A stretch of DNA of 51,276 bases from Altererythrobacter sp. GTDB lineage: Bacteria > Pseudomonadota > Alphaproteobacteria > Sphingomonadales > Sphingomonadaceae. The DNA lies in assembly GCA_023260985.1 (NCBI GenBank), contig JALRKY010000060.1:1-51276 (forward strand), written 5' to 3'. Within the stretch, counting starts at the first letter, position 1; each line of letters begins with the position of its first letter. Under the pieces are notes generated by a model. It made no database searches and was not told the origin of the DNA. It saw only the letters and a list, made by a program, of their open reading frames with translations. This document shows, one piece after another, positions 1-9,264 of this stretch. The position numbers and the translations under genes are program-made.

Positions 1-1
1 C

Positions 2-508
2 GATGTAATGGTCGGAACCCTTGCCAACCAGGCGATGAATACACTTGTTTCGGGCGAAGACTCTGAAAGGATCGGGAATGCGCATCCTAACATTGTGCCA
101 TATCAGGCTTTTGCCTGCAGCGACGGTTGGGCGATCGTAGCAGTTGGAAATGACGCGCAATTTGCTCGATTTGCCGGGCTGATTGGCTTGGAAGACGACC
201 CTACATGGTCGACGAATGAGGGACGGGTTGCTGACCGGGAGCGGTTGACCAATGCAGTCGCGGCCTTGATGGTAGATTGGACCCGCGACAATCTGCTGGA
301 AGCTCTTGAAACCGAATGCATCCCCGGCGGCCCAATCAATTCGGTCATGCAGGCGCTGAGCGATCCGCAAATTGACTCGCGCGGAATGGTTATCGAGGTC
401 GTTGCCAGCGACGGAACTTGCATCCCGGGTGTTCGAACTCCGATTGTATTTTCAGATGCTGAATTAAGCTTTATGACGGCTTCGCCTCGGCTGGGCGACG
501 CCGACTGA
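2..508 (+). CDS. CaiB/BaiF family (class III) CoA-transferase, C-terminal fragment
   Basis: The reading frame is open from the first bases of the window and stops at TGA 506-508, so only the last ~168 residues are present. The segment PNIVPYQAFACSDGW followed by a run ending in a GPI(N) motif and a VRTPI stretch matches the C-terminal part of class III CoA-transferases (formyl-CoA/carnitine CoA-transferase family), which move CoA between carboxylic acids in the cytoplasm. The substrate cannot be read from this fragment, and the catalytic Asp lies in the missing N-terminal part. The gene converges on the aminotransferase that follows, with a 2-base gap. In context it may activate an acid produced by the aminotransferase and aldehyde dehydrogenase nearby; that is inference. 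An internal ATG at 8 is not the true start. Confidence 0.85.
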   Translation, partial: DVMVGTLANQAMNTLVSGEDSERIGNAHPNIVPYQAFACSDGWAIVAVGNDAQFARFAGLIGLEDDPTWSTNEGRVADRERLTNAVAALMVDWTRDNLLEALETECIPGGPINSVMQALSDPQIDSRGMVIEVVASDGTCIPGVRTPIVFSDAELSFMTASPRLGDAD

Positions 509-510
509 CG

Positions 511-1884
511 TCAAATCATGCCGACAGACTTGGCGGTCGCGTCGAGTGCTAGGCTTGTTTTTTCCGCAATCTCGTCAATTTCGCCGCGGGTGATCACCAG
601 CGGCGGACACAATACCAAGGCACTGCCGACAGCCCGCATAATGAGCCCATTCGATAGCGCAGTCTCACGACATTCGACGGCGACACCGCTGTCGCCTGGG
701 AAGAATGTCTTGGATTCTCGATCCTGCATCAGCTGGATTGCGGCAATCAACCCCTCGCCCCGCAGCTCTCCTACGAGAGGATGTTGATCGGTCACCTGGC
801 GCAGGGTGTTCCGGAAATGGGGACCGATGTCGTCGCGTATTCGGTCAACCAGCCCTTCTCGCTCGATGATATCGATATTCTCACTCGCAACCGCACAGGC
901 CACTGGGTGCCCCGAATAGGTGAAGCCATGCGAGAGCACACCGCCGTCCTTCAGCGTGCTGGCGATCCGTCCGTTGAAGGCAACCGCCGATATCGGCAAA
1001 TATCCTGAAGACAGTCCTTTAGCCATTGGCATGATGTCAGGCGTAACATCATAGAACTGCGAACCGAACCATTCACCTAGACGGCCGAATCCGCAGATCA
1101 CTTCGTCTACAATGAGCAGCACATCGTGCTTCCGGCAGATCCGTTCGATCTCCCGCCAATACCCGGCGGGCGGCTCTATAACTCCCCCGGCGCCCTGGAT
1201 CGGTTCTGCTATGAATGCGGCAACGCTTTCAGCACCAAGCTCGAGAATCTTATCCTCAAGCTCAGCTGCCGCTTTCTTGGCAAAGTCGGGCTTGCTGAGC
1301 CCATCGCCACGGGCGTACCAATGAGGTTCACCGATATGATGGAAGCCGGGCAACAACTCGTGCCCCATCGACTGCATAGGCTTCATGCCGCCCAAATTTA
1401 CCGCGGCGAGTGTCGAACCGTGGTAACCCAGATTGCGACCGATGAAGTTCCGCTTCGTCGGCTTTCCGGACAATTTCCAGAAGTGCGTCACCATGCGGAC
1501 AATCGAATCGTTCGCTTCCGATCCCGAATTTGCAAAAAAGAAATGGTCGAGCCCTTCGGGTGTTATCTGGCTCAGTTTCTCTGCCAACGCGATCTGCGGC
1601 GGAGTCGTAGATTGAAAGAACATGTTGTAGAAGGGGAGTTCGCGCATTTGCTTGCTGGCGACATTGGCAATTTCGTCGCGCCCATAGCCGACGTTCACGC
1701 ACCATAGGCCCGCCATACCGTCCAGTATTCGGTTGCCTTCGCTATCCCAGACGTAACACCCTTCACCCCGAGAGATGATCGTCGATCCGCGCTCGTAGAG
1801 TTGCCGTCCGTCGCAGAATGGATGAATGTTGTGCAGCTCGTCGAGGCGCCGCAGCTCGGAGGTCTCGGTTCTCGTGTCAAGCAT
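511..1884 (-). CDS. Class III (omega) PLP-dependent aminotransferase
   Basis: 457 residues, the usual length for omega-amino acid:pyruvate, putrescine:pyruvate and related class III aminotransferases. The signature is clear: FFFANSGSEAND for phosphate binding, AFIAEPIQGAGG, DEVICGFGRLG with the PLP-contacting Asp, and MAKGLSSGYLP with the Schiff-base Lys. Such enzymes move a terminal amino group to pyruvate or 2-oxoglutarate, giving a semialdehyde plus alanine or glutamate. The frame extends 18 codons further upstream, but ATG 1882-1884 is preceded by GAGGAAG at good spacing, so it is chosen as the start. A semialdehyde dehydrogenase and an alanine dehydrogenase lie in the same region, fitting a pyruvate-dependent enzyme. 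Exact substrate (omega-amino acid, polyamine or beta-alanine) is not readable from sequence. Confidence 0.92.
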   Translation of the reverse strand: MLDTRTETSELRRLDELHNIHPFCDGRQLYERGSTIISRGEGCYVWDSEGNRILDGMAGLWCVNVGYGRDEIANVASKQMRELPFYNMFFQSTTPPQIALAEKLSQITPEGLDHFFFANSGSEANDSIVRMVTHFWKLSGKPTKRNFIGRNLGYHGSTLAAVNLGGMKPMQSMGHELLPGFHHIGEPHWYARGDGLSKPDFAKKAAAELEDKILELGAESVAAFIAEPIQGAGGVIEPPAGYWREIERICRKHDVLLIVDEVICGFGRLGEWFGSQFYDVTPDIMPMAKGLSSGYLPISAVAFNGRIASTLKDGGVLSHGFTYSGHPVACAVASENIDIIEREGLVDRIRDDIGPHFRNTLRQVTDQHPLVGELRGEGLIAAIQLMQDRESKTFFPGDSGVAVECRETALSNGLIMRAVGSALVLCPPLVITRGEIDEIAEKTSLALDATAKSVGMI

Positions 1885-2001
1885 TGCGAATATCTTCCTC
1901 GTCACAATGAATCCCTTTCGCCTACATTTGACGAACATCGGAGACGGCAGGAGATGTGTAAAAGGCGCTGACTGGTGTTTTCATGTCACCAGCCGGTGCC
2001 G

Positions 2002-2646
2002 CTACGAACGAATCGATCGTATCATGGCAGCAATGGCTGCATCGTCGTCGGAATTTCTCGTTTCGAGTGCATCGGCGACCCGCAAGCGGTCCGACACTGG
2101 GTGTGTCTGACTTAGCTTGGTCACGCCTGCGATCGATTCGATCTCTAACCTGAATGACCTAATGTGGGGCAAGAGCGCCTCGACTCTGCCATCTGGTGCA
2201 TCATTCATTGTCCAGTTCGAGCCGCTGAACTCTTCAGAAAGAGCAATGACCCGCTCGAGCACCCCGCGCTGACCTTCGCGGTCATCAATAACCGAAATAC
2301 GGCCACGGACCTGTGCAGAAACGTAATTCCACGTCGGCACCGTAGGTCTCTCGACATACCATGAGGCCGATACGTAAGCATGCGGACCAGTGAAATGCGC
2401 AACGGCAAGACCATTGTCGGTCAGCTGATCAGCGTGGGGATTGTTCCGAGCCAGATGCCCGACAAGACAAGGTTCGTCATCTGCGTCCGACGCGAAGTAG
2501 ATCGGCGTTTGGGTGAGGAAAGGCCGCCCGCTCGGGTCGGAAGATACAAGCGTAGCAAAGGGATACCGCCTCACTATATCGCGCGGCAACTCTGCTGCAT
2601 AGGCTGGAGGGGCGTATAGCCGCCAATCTGATCTCCTTCTTGCCAT
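2002..2646 (-). CDS. PaiB-family FMN-binding protein (negative transcriptional regulator family)
   Basis: 214 residues with the typical PaiB landmarks in order: an N-terminal FATLVSSD strand, HLARNNPHA, AYVSASWY, TWNYVSAQV and a C-terminal KLSQTHPVSDR motif. PaiB proteins have the split-barrel flavin-binding fold of pyridoxamine-phosphate-oxidase-like proteins and are annotated from Bacillus subtilis PaiB as repressors of sporulation and protease genes. Whether distant members bind DNA is uncertain. The first possible start is TTG 2650-2652, but ATG 2644-2646 has GGAAGGAG seven bases upstream and is preferred. It is transcribed in the same direction as the aminotransferase, with a ~117-base gap. 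A link to amino-compound catabolism would be inference from location only. Confidence 0.85.
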   Translation of the reverse strand: MARRRSDWRLYAPPAYAAELPRDIVRRYPFATLVSSDPSGRPFLTQTPIYFASDADDEPCLVGHLARNNPHADQLTDNGLAVAHFTGPHAYVSASWYVERPTVPTWNYVSAQVRGRISVIDDREGQRGVLERVIALSEEFSGSNWTMNDAPDGRVEALLPHIRSFRLEIESIAGVTKLSQTHPVSDRLRVADALETRNSDDDAAIAAMIRSIRS

Positions 2647-2806
2647 CGCCAATCTCCTTCCAGGCTTGCATGATGAAGTTTAGGCCTTGATTCGAGATGC
2701 GAAAGGCAATGTCGGCGTTGCGGTGAATGCACCGCCAAAATTCTTCTTCGCACCGTCACCAAGGCAGCGCGAGCGCTAAGGTCGGCTTGGCAAGGGAGGC
2801 CCGCTC

Positions 2807-3949
2807 GTGACGCAAGATACAGCGAAACCATCAGACATAACACTTGCTTACGCAGGCAAGCTCTTTCCCAGCGACCAATTATCGACCTTCGCGTCGACAG
2901 ATCAGATTTTTCCTACACGCACAATTTCTAAAGGTAGCGTCCCAACGGCGGCCATACCTCGGGCGGTCCAGTCGATCGATGATCTACCTGTCGTGGCTGG
3001 CAATGAATCATACGATCTGTTCGACTATATATCTCGAAATCGACTCACTGGACTGACTATTGTCAAAGACGGCGAGACGCTCTTCGAACGCTACGAGACT
3101 GGGCTCGGCCCCGAAACCCGCTGGATGTCGATGTCGATGGCGAAGTCGGTTTCCACCACTTTGGTCGGCTGCGCGATTCGAGACGGTTACATCAGTGGCG
3201 TTGACGATCAATTGATAGATTACCTGCCGATTCTGGCTGATGGCGGCTATGATGGAGTGTCGATCCGGCATCTATTGCAGATGACCTCAGGCGTGCGGTG
3301 GGATGATACTCACACCGACGCTGAATCCGAACGGCGCCATATGCTTGCATTGCAAGTGGCTCAGGCACCTGGCGCCATTCTCGAGTTCATGGCGGGCCTT
3401 CCGCGCATTGCCGAACCGGGTACGCGCTGGAACTACAGTACGGGCGAAACCCATGTCGTCGGGGCACTCGTCCATGCCGCCACAGGCAAATGGCTAGCGG
3501 ACTATTGTAGCGAACGAATTTGGTCTCGCATCGGATGCGAGCAAGATGCCGAGTGGTGGCTGGAAGCGCCCGGCGGTCTTGAGGTCGCCGGAAGTGGAAT
3601 CTGCGCAACAATGCGCGACTACACCCGATTTGGACTGTTCGCGCTATCTGGAGGAATCGCGGATGGAGAGCGCGTAGTGCCCAACGATTGGTTCGAACGC
3701 GCCACGCAAGTCCGCGATCTCGACGGAGAGCAGCTCGCTTATGGCTATATGTGGTGGCCCGTACCAGACCGCGAAGGAGACTTTTCCGATGCCGCATTCA
3801 GCGCGCGCGGGATCTTTGGGCAATACATCTACGTCAACCCGGCGAGACGCCTCATCATCACAACGTTGAGTGCACGCGCCAAGCCGAAGTTCGCCGAAGC
3901 AATCCTTGACAATGACTTCTTCAATTCGGTTGTCGAGTATTTGGGTTAG
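2807..3949 (+). CDS. NylB-like serine hydrolase (beta-lactamase fold; 6-aminohexanoate-dimer hydrolase/family VIII esterase type)
   Basis: 380 residues with a GTG start preceded by GGGAGG at 2794-2799. The catalytic set of the penicillin-recognising/class C beta-lactamase fold is visible: S110-M-A-K113 (SxxK) and Tyr211 in WNYSTG. The spacing is close to that of 6-aminohexanoate-dimer hydrolase NylB (Ser112, Lys115, Tyr215). The sequence WMSMSMAKS...TTLVG and RHLLQMTSGVRW also follow that family. No signal peptide is evident, so it is probably cytoplasmic, unlike true beta-lactamases. Members hydrolyse linear amides, short-chain esters or nylon oligomers; the substrate here is unknown. With the neighbouring omega-aminotransferase and semialdehyde dehydrogenase it could form an amide-to-dicarboxylate route. 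It converges on the LysR gene downstream. Confidence 0.88.
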   Translation: MTQDTAKPSDITLAYAGKLFPSDQLSTFASTDQIFPTRTISKGSVPTAAIPRAVQSIDDLPVVAGNESYDLFDYISRNRLTGLTIVKDGETLFERYETGLGPETRWMSMSMAKSVSTTLVGCAIRDGYISGVDDQLIDYLPILADGGYDGVSIRHLLQMTSGVRWDDTHTDAESERRHMLALQVAQAPGAILEFMAGLPRIAEPGTRWNYSTGETHVVGALVHAATGKWLADYCSERIWSRIGCEQDAEWWLEAPGGLEVAGSGICATMRDYTRFGLFALSGGIADGERVVPNDWFERATQVRDLDGEQLAYGYMWWPVPDREGDFSDAAFSARGIFGQYIYVNPARRLIITTLSARAKPKFAEAILDNDFFNSVVEYLG

Positions 3950-3959
3950 ACGCACATGA

Positions 3960-4910
3960 TCAAATCGCTAACTCGGGAAGATCCTTGGCGACCTGGCGCT
4001 TGAGCCACCCGCGAAAGCGCCGAACAAGGCTATCGTTCCAGCGATCTTTACGCGCAATCAAGACGTATTGGCCAATGCGAGGCTCGAAGGCAGGCTTGCC
4101 TTCACCTACGTCAATCAGCTTTCCGCTTTGCAGCTCGTCGCGTGCGACCAATGTATTTGCCAGCGCGATGCCATTGCCGTGCTGGGCTGCATGCATCGTT
4201 AGATGGCCTTGCCAAAGGCGCGGCCCGCCGATCTTTCCTTCGGTTTCGACACCGTAGGACTGAAGCCAGGCGTCCCAATTGTCGAACCCGCTTTCGTGCA
4301 ACAGTTGATGTTCTAGAAGGTCGGCAGGCTCTTCGATCTCCGATCGCGACTCGAAATAGTCAGGTCCCGCTATCGCGATAATAGCCGTTTGAGCCATAGT
4401 CTCGTGGACCAGATTTGGATTTTCCTCGAGTTCATCTTGATAGGTCCCGATGAAGCGAATCTGGAGATCAGCCTGATGGCTTGCAAAATCGGGGTTGCCG
4501 TCAGCTGGCCGGACTTCGATGTCCACCCCAGGAACCTTGCGCTCGAATTCAGTTAGGTGGCGCGAAAGCCAGTGCAGTGCAAAGCCTGGACTACTCCAGA
4601 CGATCAAGCGGTTGTGTTGGCCGGTATTGAGAAGATCGAGTGTGGCATGAGAGATATCGTCCAAGGCCAGCGATACCGCGTCATGATAGACCTTTCCGAC
4701 GTCGGTCAGGATGACACCGCTGGGCGTTCGCTCGACGAGCTTCAGTCCGCTCCACTTCTCTAGTACCCTGAGATGACGGCTGACGACGGCATGGTCTCGG
4801 CTAAGCCATTCGGCTGCCTTGCGAATCCCACCCAGGCGGGCAATCGCATCGAAAGCGCAATGCCTCAAAAGGGGGCAAAGCCTTGCGTTCTGGCGGCAAT
4901 TTCGAGGCAT
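3960..4910 (-). CDS. LysR-type transcriptional regulator (GcvA-like)
   Basis: 316 residues if started at ATG 4908-4910; a TTG at 4949 would add 13 residues, and neither has an ideal ribosome-binding site. The N-terminal winged helix-turn-helix is recognisable (FDAIARLGGIRKAAEWLS, VVSRHLRVLEKW, GVILTDVGKVYHDAV), followed by a periplasmic-binding-like effector domain of GcvA type. One oddity is an Ala-Glu-Trp-Leu-Ser-Arg-Asp recognition helix where relatives often have Leu-xx-Thr-Gln. It is convergent with the NylB-like hydrolase and runs in the same direction as the PepSY gene upstream, leaving 37 bases after the PepSY stop. The target is probably the local catabolic genes, but no binding site was identified. 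Confidence 0.88.
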   Translation of the reverse strand: MPRNCRQNARLCPLLRHCAFDAIARLGGIRKAAEWLSRDHAVVSRHLRVLEKWSGLKLVERTPSGVILTDVGKVYHDAVSLALDDISHATLDLLNTGQHNRLIVWSSPGFALHWLSRHLTEFERKVPGVDIEVRPADGNPDFASHQADLQIRFIGTYQDELEENPNLVHETMAQTAIIAIAGPDYFESRSEIEEPADLLEHQLLHESGFDNWDAWLQSYGVETEGKIGGPRLWQGHLTMHAAQHGNGIALANTLVARDELQSGKLIDVGEGKPAFEPRIGQYVLIARKDRWNDSLVRRFRGWLKRQVAKDLPELAI

Positions 4911-4986
4911 CTGTCGCCATATGCGTCCTAACTCGCGACCAGAAAGCAATATCTCTTAAGATTCTGGCATAGCGTTGGACAGCTGG

Positions 4987-6042
4987 TCAACTCCGTCGCG
5001 CGGATCGTCTGCGAGTTCTTGACCAACTTACCAGCGCTAGTGCGATAAGCACCAATGCCGCACAGCCTGCGAGGAATGCAAGAATTCGACCTGGCCACCA
5101 ACCGATTTGACCCGTGTGGAACGGATAGAGCGCTTCGACCATCGCCTCGCCGAAAGGAACATCGGTGGCATGGCGAGCTTTGAGAATGACGCCATCGATG
5201 CCCACCGCAATCGAGGTCTTGCCATAACTTCGTGGAATCTCGCCGGGGGCGTGAACAGTGACAAAATAGCTTGAAGCGCTCTCTCGATCGATATCGATCG
5301 AAGTGAAACGAGAGCCTGGAAAACGCGCGAGAGCTCTATCGACTGCCTGGCCCGCAGGCACTACCTCTCCTAGGGCCTTATCTCGTTCGATTTCCACTTC
5401 AGGGGCTATCAGCAATTGCTCCACTTGGCTCGAGAACGCTAGGAGTACCCCGGCTGCAACGATTGGCAAGAGCAGGAGAGATAGCCAAAAACCGATAAGC
5501 CGGTGCCAGGCCAAGATCGAGGCGCGACTGGTCAATTTGAACTTGGGTGCTGACGTTATGCTGCGCCATTGGCCAGGTCTCCGCCATCCCGCAACGAGAC
5601 CAAGCGATAGAGTTGTCACAAGCAGAATTCCGCTAGCCCCGATCAGGATTTGGCCGGTCGTTCCAGCAAGCAAGTCTTCGTGTAGCGACTTTAGCGTTTC
5701 CCAAAGCGCGCCATCCCCGATCCGTTGCGCATCATTGCGGATCTGCAGCAGTTCTCCGTCGTGATCGACACGGGCGGTAAAGGTCTGATCGCCCTTACTT
5801 GCATATACATCGAGCTGTCCTTCGATCCCACCTGATATCCAAATCGAATCAACCGTATAACCTCTGTCCGATACGACCTGAAGGGCCCGGTCGATTGCTG
5901 CGCCATCAACCTCGTGTGGTAGGGCGCCCAGCAATCGATCTTCGATGTCATATCGAAAATGCAGGACGAGACCGGTCAAAATCTGAAAGATCCAGAACAG
6001 CGCGAATGTGAGCGCGAGATATTTGTGAATCCGACGTGCCAT
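4987..6042 (-). CDS. PepSY-associated transmembrane protein
   Basis: 351 residues starting MARRIHKYLALTFALFW. Four hydrophobic segments are visible (about residues 7-28, 125-150, 180-205 and 322-342). Between them lie periplasmic PepSY-like stretches (DRALQVVSDRGYTVDSIW; DRALARFPGSRFTSIDID). His residues in TM-flanking positions (HKY, LHF, WHRLIGF, YPFHTGQ) match the PepSY_TM family, often iron- or heme-regulated and sometimes a partner in metal reduction. The start is taken at ATG 6042, which overlaps the stop of a small upstream frame as TGATG; ATG 6051 is an alternative. The C-terminal tail is Arg-rich. Its role in this catabolic region is unclear. Confidence 0.85.
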   Translation of the reverse strand: MARRIHKYLALTFALFWIFQILTGLVLHFRYDIEDRLLGALPHEVDGAAIDRALQVVSDRGYTVDSIWISGGIEGQLDVYASKGDQTFTARVDHDGELLQIRNDAQRIGDGALWETLKSLHEDLLAGTTGQILIGASGILLVTTLSLGLVAGWRRPGQWRSITSAPKFKLTSRASILAWHRLIGFWLSLLLLPIVAAGVLLAFSSQVEQLLIAPEVEIERDKALGEVVPAGQAVDRALARFPGSRFTSIDIDRESASSYFVTVHAPGEIPRSYGKTSIAVGIDGVILKARHATDVPFGEAMVEALYPFHTGQIGWWPGRILAFLAGCAALVLIALALVSWSRTRRRSARRS

Positions 6043-6155
6043 CAGGGCCATTGGATGGCCAATCTGCGCCTCTGCGTCTCCTGCGAATATTCTTCGCGGT
6101 GGTGCTCTAAGCGCACCATCTGCTTCCGAAATCGCCGCTTATTGGAATCGGGCAT
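6042..6155 (-). CDS. Possible small coupled ORF (37 residues, basic)
   Basis: A short frame starting ATG 6153-6155 encodes a highly charged peptide (MPDSNKRRFRKQMVRLEHH, then REEYSQETQRRR) and ends in a TGA that overlaps the PepSY ATG as TGATG, the arrangement used for translational coupling. A weak GAAG lies upstream. Against it: only 37 bases remain to the divergent aldehyde dehydrogenase start, and no family is recognised. It could be a real leader gene or chance. Confidence 0.3.
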   Translation of the reverse strand: MPDSNKRRFRKQMVRLEHHREEYSQETQRRRLAIQWP

Positions 6156-6192
6156 TTGCGCTTCGATGGCACCGAACTGATGCAGGCAGGCC

Positions 6193-7635
6193 ATGCAAGA
6201 AGAACAGTACCCAATTGAAATCTCCTCCTCGATCAACGGACATTGGATCGGTGACACAGGATTCGGTGGTGAGCAGGTCTTGAATCCTGCGACGGGCCAA
6301 GTGTTGGGCGAACTCGCGCACGTTGGACCATCTGATCTCGATCAAGCGCTTGACGCCGCTGACTGTGGCTGGCGCAACTGGTCAGCAAGGGCGGTCGATG
6401 AACGTTCTGCCATCTTGCACGAAGCCGCCGGGATACTCGACAAGAAGGCCGATCAGATTGCCGCCATGTTGTCACGCGAGCAGGGTAAACCTTTGGTCCA
6501 GGCTCGAGGCGACGTTGCAGGTGGGATCGCCCTGTTGAGGCTTCATGCCGAAGAAGCAAAGCGAACTTACGGCAGAACCTTGGTGCGGCAGCCCGGCCAA
6601 AGAGCCAGCGTTACATACGAGCCAGTCGGTCCCGCTGCCGGATTTGCTCCGTGGAACTTTCCCTTCTTCAACGTCGCGCGCAAGGTCGCACCCGCCCTTG
6701 CAGCTGGTTGCGCGATAATCGTCAAGCCGGCTGAGGAAACGCCAGCGTCGGCAGCGGCGCTGCAACAAGCGCTTTTGGATGCTGGAGTACCAGGAAGTGC
6801 CAGCCAGCTCGTTTACGGCAACCCTGCGCAAGTCAGCGACCACCTTCTGGCCTCGCCAATAATTCGCAAAGTGAGCTTCACCGGCTCGGTTCCAGTGGGT
6901 AAGCAAATTGCCAAGCTGGCCGCGGACGGGGTCAAACGCACCACACTAGAGCTGGGCGGGCATGCGCCAGTCATCATTTTTGATGATGCAGACCTTGATC
7001 GCAGTCTTGATATGCTCGTAACTGCCAAATTCCGCAACGCTGGCCAAGTATGCGTTTCACCTACGCGATTTTACATTCAGGAAGGCATCTACGATCGGTT
7101 CGCAGCCGGCTTTGTTGAGCGAACCGAAAGACGGGTTTGCGTGGGCGATCCCTTTGCCGAGAAGACGGTTATGGGCCCGCTGGCGAATAATCGGCGCACA
7201 TCGGCCATGGCGCAACTGGTCAACGATGCGAGAGGCAGCGGCGCGAAGATTCTTGCGGGTGGTGAGGCGATCGATGGGCGAGGCCATTTCTTCCAGCCAA
7301 CCGTTATCGCAGATGTTCCATCAACAGCACGAATAATGAATGACGAGCCGTTCGGTCCGGTAGCAGCCATTTCGAGGTTTAGAACATTCGACGAGGCTAT
7401 CGAGATGGGCAACCGGCTACCTTACGGCCTTGCAGCATATGTCTTCACGCAAAGCTTGAACCGCGCCTTGCGGGCATCGGATGCGCTTGAAGCTGGCATG
7501 GTAGCAGTCAACTCAGTCACACTTTCGACAGGGGACGCGCCCTTTGGCGGGATAAAGGAATCTGGCCAAGGAATGGAGGACGGTCCAGAGGGGCTCCATG
7601 CCTATTTGGTCCCCAAGGTGATCCACATAGGATGA
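6193..7635 (+). CDS. NAD(P)-dependent aldehyde dehydrogenase (succinate-semialdehyde dehydrogenase-like)
   Basis: 480 residues, full length for the ALDH superfamily. Visible landmarks are the cofactor-binding FTGSVPVGK, the general-base Glu253 in LELGGHAP, and the nucleophile Cys287 in RNAGQVCVSPTRF, plus EPFGPVA and a GMVAVNS region near the C-terminus. The overall pattern (GFAPWNFPFFN, KPAEETPASA) resembles GabD-type semialdehyde dehydrogenases. It would oxidise an omega-semialdehyde to the dicarboxylate, a natural next step after the omega-aminotransferase. Its stop overlaps the porin start as ATGA (7632-7635), so the two are translationally coupled. Substrate chain length (C4 succinic, C5 glutaric or C6 adipic semialdehyde) cannot be told by eye. 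Confidence 0.9.
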   Translation: MQEEQYPIEISSSINGHWIGDTGFGGEQVLNPATGQVLGELAHVGPSDLDQALDAADCGWRNWSARAVDERSAILHEAAGILDKKADQIAAMLSREQGKPLVQARGDVAGGIALLRLHAEEAKRTYGRTLVRQPGQRASVTYEPVGPAAGFAPWNFPFFNVARKVAPALAAGCAIIVKPAEETPASAAALQQALLDAGVPGSASQLVYGNPAQVSDHLLASPIIRKVSFTGSVPVGKQIAKLAADGVKRTTLELGGHAPVIIFDDADLDRSLDMLVTAKFRNAGQVCVSPTRFYIQEGIYDRFAAGFVERTERRVCVGDPFAEKTVMGPLANNRRTSAMAQLVNDARGSGAKILAGGEAIDGRGHFFQPTVIADVPSTARIMNDEPFGPVAAISRFRTFDEAIEMGNRLPYGLAAYVFTQSLNRALRASDALEAGMVAVNSVTLSTGDAPFGGIKESGQGMEDGPEGLHAYLVPKVIHIG

Positions 7636-9034
7636 CCCGCACCCACAGATCTACGCTTTTGTTGCTGCTCTTGTGTTCGGGGTTAATCTCACTTGAGCCT
7701 GCATATGCAAAGCACACGGCTGGTACCGAGACTCTTGCGAACGCCCTGCCTCACGATCCCACCCAGAGCTATCGCCTGCGCTCAACTGCAGCAGAGCCCA
7801 AGCACCGGGGGGTACGGGAGACAGTCCTGACAATCGATCACGCCGAACCACGTTCGACTAGCAATAGCGAAGCAGCGGTCTCCACTGTCGTCTCCGACAA
7901 TGACCAAACCATCAGTCACATGCACGCTGGCAGCGAAAGCAAAGAATCAGACTCTGCCATACTGGTTGAAGCAGGCTATACCTTTGATGTTTGGACGATG
8001 GCCGCGGGGGGCGTAGCTGATGGCTCCCGATACCTTGACAATTTTGACTTGGTCGCTGAAGCAGACCTTGGTCGCCTGATCGGCTGGGAAGGGGCGACCA
8101 TGCAGGTTTACGGCCTTTATAACAATGGAAAATCATTCAATGATCTGGCGGGCGATGCTCAGATTACCAGTAACATTGAAACCGGTGTCAAGGCTCTCCG
8201 TCTCTATGAGATGTGGATCAACCAAGAGTTAGGCGACACTGCGTCATTGAAAGTCGGTCTGTACGATCTGAATTCAGAATTCGATGTACTTGAATCCAGC
8301 GGACTGTTTGTCGGCAGCGCTCATGGAATCGGCACCGATATCGCTCAGTCGGGCGAGGCTGGCCCTTCTATCTTCCGATAACGAGCTTGGCCGCGAGAAT
8401 TGAAGTCGAACCTGCCAATAACCTGAAGATCAGGGCTGCTATCCTTGATGGTGTTCCCGGCAACCCAGATCGGCCGAAACGCACGGCCATCAATCTGGGC
8501 AACGGGGATGGGGCGCTTCTCATTGCAGAAGCAGAAGCGTCAATCGAATCTGCGAAGATTCTGTTCGGTCATTGGCGCTACACTTCGGATTTTGAAACAT
8601 GGTCGGGCGACATCCGCGATGGCAATGATGGTTGGTACGTACGCGGTGAAGCACGGCTCTTGTCCGAACGCGAAGACGGGGCGCAGGGTCTCGATGGTTT
8701 CGCGCGCTATGGTATTCCCGAGGGACGTTTCAATCCCTTCGACACGTTCCTTTCAGGCGGACTGACCTACACCGGACTGTTCCCAAACCACGATGATGAT
8801 CAGATAGGTGTAGCTATTGCTACGGCCTTCACCAGCAAGCAATTCCGGCAATTTGGTCCGTCCCTAAAGCACGAAACAGCTCTCGAGCTGACTTACCGTA
8901 AGAAAGTCAATGACTGGCTGACTGTCCAGCCTGGATTGCACTACGTGATGAATCCTTCCGCTACGCCAGGGACGCCTGATGCGGTCGCGCTGATGCTGCG
9001 CATGGAAGTGTCATTCGGAGAACTGTTCAGGTGA
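7632..9034 (+). pseudogene. OprB-type carbohydrate-selective porin, interrupted by a one-base frameshift
   Basis: Two frames together make one outer-membrane porin. The first (7632-8381) begins with a clear signal peptide (MTRTHRSTLLLLLLCSG... AYA), then a variable stretch and the OprB-like AGGVADGSRYLDNFDL and MWINQELGD segments. It ends prematurely at TAA 8379-8381 after GEAGPSIF. The second (to 9034) continues the same protein from LAARIEVEP through to the final beta strand ending SFGELFR. Adding one C to the CC at 8375-8376 restores an uninterrupted frame reading GPSIFPITSLAARIE, about 467 residues in all. Either a recent inactivating deletion or a homopolymer sequencing error explains this; the intact remainder favours a recent event or error. 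It follows the aldehyde dehydrogenase with ATGA overlap and would serve substrate uptake. Confidence 0.85.
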
Positions 9035-9264
9035 TCCTATAGGTGTTCGGGCGCTCAGTATTGCTGCTCGCATTGGCTAGCAGCCGGGCCGGCCAGCTAC
9101 CTTTACTTTGACAAGGCCAGCCGAATTGGCTGTCTAGGATTGTTCTGACTTGGCGCACCTAGAACTGATGCAGTTATGTCGCGTATCTGATTTCGGGGAA
9201 AGCTGTTGTCACCAATGGAACGATTGTTCGCTTGTCCGGGGGGCTTAGCCACTTTAGCGGTCCA

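Noticed and set aside
9035-9264. Possible small gene between porin and Lrp regulator
   Set aside because: 230 bases without a supported frame; nothing recognisable beyond short scattered repeats.
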